Source of the DNA: a virus
Strand: one strand, 5' to 3'
Virus record (IMG/VR): IMGVR_UViG_3300022689_000069
Span: 1 to 24,315 of that record
Length of the DNA: 24,315 nt
The notes beneath the pieces were generated by a model. It saw only the letters and a list, made by a program, of their open reading frames with translations, was not told the origin of the DNA and did no database searches. Positions 22,892 to 24,315 of the stretch are shown here, piece after piece; positions within the stretch are counted from its first letter, which is position 1, and each line of letters opens with the position of its first letter. Made by a program: the position numbers and the translations under genes.

Positions 22892-23428
22892 ATGAGAAGG
22901 TATATAATATTTTTATTATTTCTACCCCACTTGTGTTATTCTCAGCATTGGATAGACAGCGTTACGGTAGACCACTTTTCAGTTCAAAAAGAAGGTAGTT
23001 GGGTGCATATGAGTGGAGGCGGATCTTATCCCGAAACATGGAAGCCAGGGCCTCATTCAATGACATATAGAACTATTTGCTATCAATTAGAAGTGTTCAC
23101 AGAGAAGTCCGATCATCACGGGGCTTATATTGTCAACATAAACGGCGTTGATATTGATACCATTAATGTGAAAAAAGCAACACCGGAAAAAGATCTGAGG
23201 ACATGGGTAGCTATATGGCCAACACAGGAAAATAGAACTATTAATTTAAGGCCATACGGAGGGACTTTCGTGATAGATAAAATTGTCAGGTGGGTTAGTG
23301 GTAATCCTGATTACATACCACCAGGCACAGAGCCATGTGATTCCATTTACATACCAAAAATAGACACTGTTTTTTTGACTCCGAAATATTATTTTTTACC
23401 GGATACTTTAGAAATAATTACTCAATAG
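22892..23428 (+). CDS. Secreted hypothetical protein with signal peptide, 178 aa
   Basis: Starts with a classical signal: MRRY, then IIFLLFLPHLC, with likely cleavage after CYS before QHW. The mature part is beta-rich and aromatic (MSGGGSYPETWKPGPHSMTYRTICYQLEV) with a Pro-rich C-terminus. A signal peptide is unusual for a virion protein, so it may act in the envelope during infection or lysis, or be a surface-modifying moron-like product. No lysozyme or amidase motif was found. Confidence 0.7.
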   Translation: MRRYIIFLLFLPHLCYSQHWIDSVTVDHFSVQKEGSWVHMSGGGSYPETWKPGPHSMTYRTICYQLEVFTEKSDHHGAYIVNINGVDIDTINVKKATPEKDLRTWVAIWPTQENRTINLRPYGGTFVIDKIVRWVSGNPDYIPPGTEPCDSIYIPKIDTVFLTPKYYFLPDTLEIITQ

Positions 23429-23658
23429 TGGCTGTATTATTCTTAGATCATAAGCTAATGATTAACTACCCGGATGAAATTAAGCTATTAAAGGACCGTA
23501 TTAATATTACTGAAACGATCGATTTAGATTTGGGCATTATAAAGGTTATATTTGAGGATGAAAGGTTCAAAGAAAACGAGTTTGTTCTAGCAAGGCTAAA
23601 GAAGGTTTGCAAGCGTAATAGAATAGAGCTGACCACAAACGAAATATTAAGAACATGA
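23428..23658 (+). CDS. Small hypothetical protein, 76 aa, GTG start
   Basis: GTG overlaps the previous stop by one base (TAGTGG), a clear coupling. The protein has a DLGIIKVIFEDE strand and a basic C-terminal helix (RLKKVCKRNRIELTTNEIL). No membrane segment. It overlaps the next gene by 4 bases. Function unknown. Confidence 0.6.
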   Translation: MAVLFLDHKLMINYPDEIKLLKDRINITETIDLDLGIIKVIFEDERFKENEFVLARLKKVCKRNRIELTTNEILRT

Positions 23659-24065
23659 CCTTAGAGAATTACTCACATATAGCAGGCGTAGCGGGTATAA
23701 TATCAATAGTAATCACCTTTATACTAGGTTATAGAAAGAAGCTATTAATGACAGGCTTCAATACTTTTAAGGATAATTATAATTTATTCAGGCAGGAAAT
23801 AAGGTCTGAAATGATTGATTTTAAGACCACTATAAGAGACTATATAAACCAGAATGATGAAAGGCATACGAGAACTCTAGAGCGTGTCACACAGATATTT
23901 GATGACACTCAGAAGGCTATCTGTAAACAAACCAATGCGTGCAAGATGGTGCAGGTTAGGAAGGAAGGCGCTTCTAAAAGAGATTCTGAATGGAAGGAAA
24001 GAATAGAGAAAGAAGTTAAAGATATATATAATGATGTTGAACTAATAAAAGATAAATTAAAATGA
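23655..24065 (+). CDS. Membrane-anchored coiled-coil protein, spanin- or lysis-related candidate, 136 aa
   Basis: One N-terminal hydrophobic segment (about 9-25: IAGVAGIISIVITFILGY) followed by a long charged helix. This is the shape of an inner-membrane i-spanin or of a membrane-tethered accessory. Its place just before the holin candidate favours a lysis role. No partner outer-membrane lipoprotein was found nearby. Confidence 0.5.
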   Translation: MTLENYSHIAGVAGIISIVITFILGYRKKLLMTGFNTFKDNYNLFRQEIRSEMIDFKTTIRDYINQNDERHTRTLERVTQIFDDTQKAICKQTNACKMVQVRKEGASKRDSEWKERIEKEVKDIYNDVELIKDKLK

Positions 24066-24241
24066 AAAATCCAGTTACAACAATTTCAGGTATCGTATTA
24101 TTGCTCATCTCAGCACTTACTCTATTTGGTGTCATTACCCAGGAGCAGGCGGGATCAATAGAGCAGTATGCTGGCATGATAGTAGAAGCAGTTATAGGTT
24201 TAATCGCAGTTTTCAAAGCCGGGGATAAGGGAGGTGTATAG
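24062..24241 (+). CDS. Small two-segment membrane protein, holin candidate, 59 aa
   Basis: An open frame from ATG 24062 (ATGA overlap with the previous stop) to TAG 24239-24241 encodes MKNPVTTISGIVLLLISALT and onward. Two hydrophobic segments (about 7-25 and 36-51) are linked by a short polar turn, and the C-terminus is basic (FKAGDKGGV), as in class II holins. The last eight codons and the stop are inside the terminal inverted repeat. It would form membrane pores for lysis timing, but no endolysin gene accompanies it. Confidence 0.6.
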   Translation: MKNPVTTISGIVLLLISALTLFGVITQEQAGSIEQYAGMIVEAVIGLIAVFKAGDKGGV

Positions 24242-24315
24242 AAGGCCCCTATATATAAGGCCCCTATATATAAGCCATATATAAACACACCCCCATATAG
24301 TGAAAACGGAAGGAG
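24217..24315 (-). repeat. Right copy of perfect 99-bp inverted terminal repeat
   Basis: Exact reverse complement of bases 1-99. The last eight codons and the stop of the holin-like gene (stop at 24239-24241) are inside this copy, so here the repeat is partly coding. The left copy is used in a different frame by an unrelated small gene. Confidence 0.97.

Noticed and set aside
24016-24288. Minus-strand 90-codon frame crossing the right repeat
   Set aside because: It is antisense to the holin candidate and the terminal repeat, and its composition (Ile/Tyr/Pro) reflects the repeat, not a protein.
1-24315. Integrase, attachment site, tRNA genes or CRISPR array
   Set aside because: No recombinase motifs, no cloverleaf-like sequence and no regular spaced repeats were found; lysogeny cannot be claimed from this window.

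Overview
This window reads as one nearly self-contained genome segment of a small, long-tailed (siphovirus-like), tailed dsDNA phage of a Bacteroidota host. The host assignment is an inference. It rests on promoters of the TTG...TAnnTTTR type, the near absence of Shine-Dalgarno sites before most starts, moderately AT-rich DNA, and several protein families (a YopX-like protein, a portal-adjacent connector that resembles DUF6712, small early proteins) that I associate with Bacteroidota phages and prophages. No integrase, DNA polymerase, helicase, primase, tRNA or CRISPR array is visible.

The layout is two divergent operons that start from one 111-bp control region (14423-14533) and run outward to the two ends. 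The leftward (minus) operon covers 14422 down to 88. It first encodes an early block: an SSB-like protein, a YopX-like protein, small conserved proteins, a small HTH protein, an orphan C5-cytosine methyltransferase with its own promoter and a hairpin leader, replication-region proteins, a PD-(D/E)XK-like nuclease and a 49-residue LuxR-type HTH protein. It then encodes a candidate small terminase piece, the large terminase, a neck/gp10-like protein, a tail terminator candidate, two large tail proteins, the tape measure protein, and a tail assembly chaperone whose second half is reached only by a -1 shift at a run of ten T. Two tiny genes end the operon. The rightward (plus) operon covers 14534 to 24241. 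It encodes a ClpP-type protease fused to a scaffold, the major capsid protein, a portal flanked on either side by two paralogous structural proteins, a head-tail connector, a fibronectin/lectin-like fibre protein, a beta-helix depolymerase candidate, a secreted protein, and a set of small membrane proteins including a holin candidate.

The most striking global feature is a perfect 99-bp inverted repeat at the two extreme ends. The last gene of each operon stops inside it. It may be a true terminal repeat. It may also be the edge of a longer inverted repeat cut at an assembler k-mer boundary. The second reading would mean sequence is missing outside this window, perhaps including the endolysin, which I cannot find.

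The main points for follow-up are the end structure, the frameshifted tail chaperone placed after rather than before the tape measure, the split of terminase and portal onto opposite strands, the symmetric divergent promoter with a 14-bp palindrome, and the hairpin leader of the methyltransferase.
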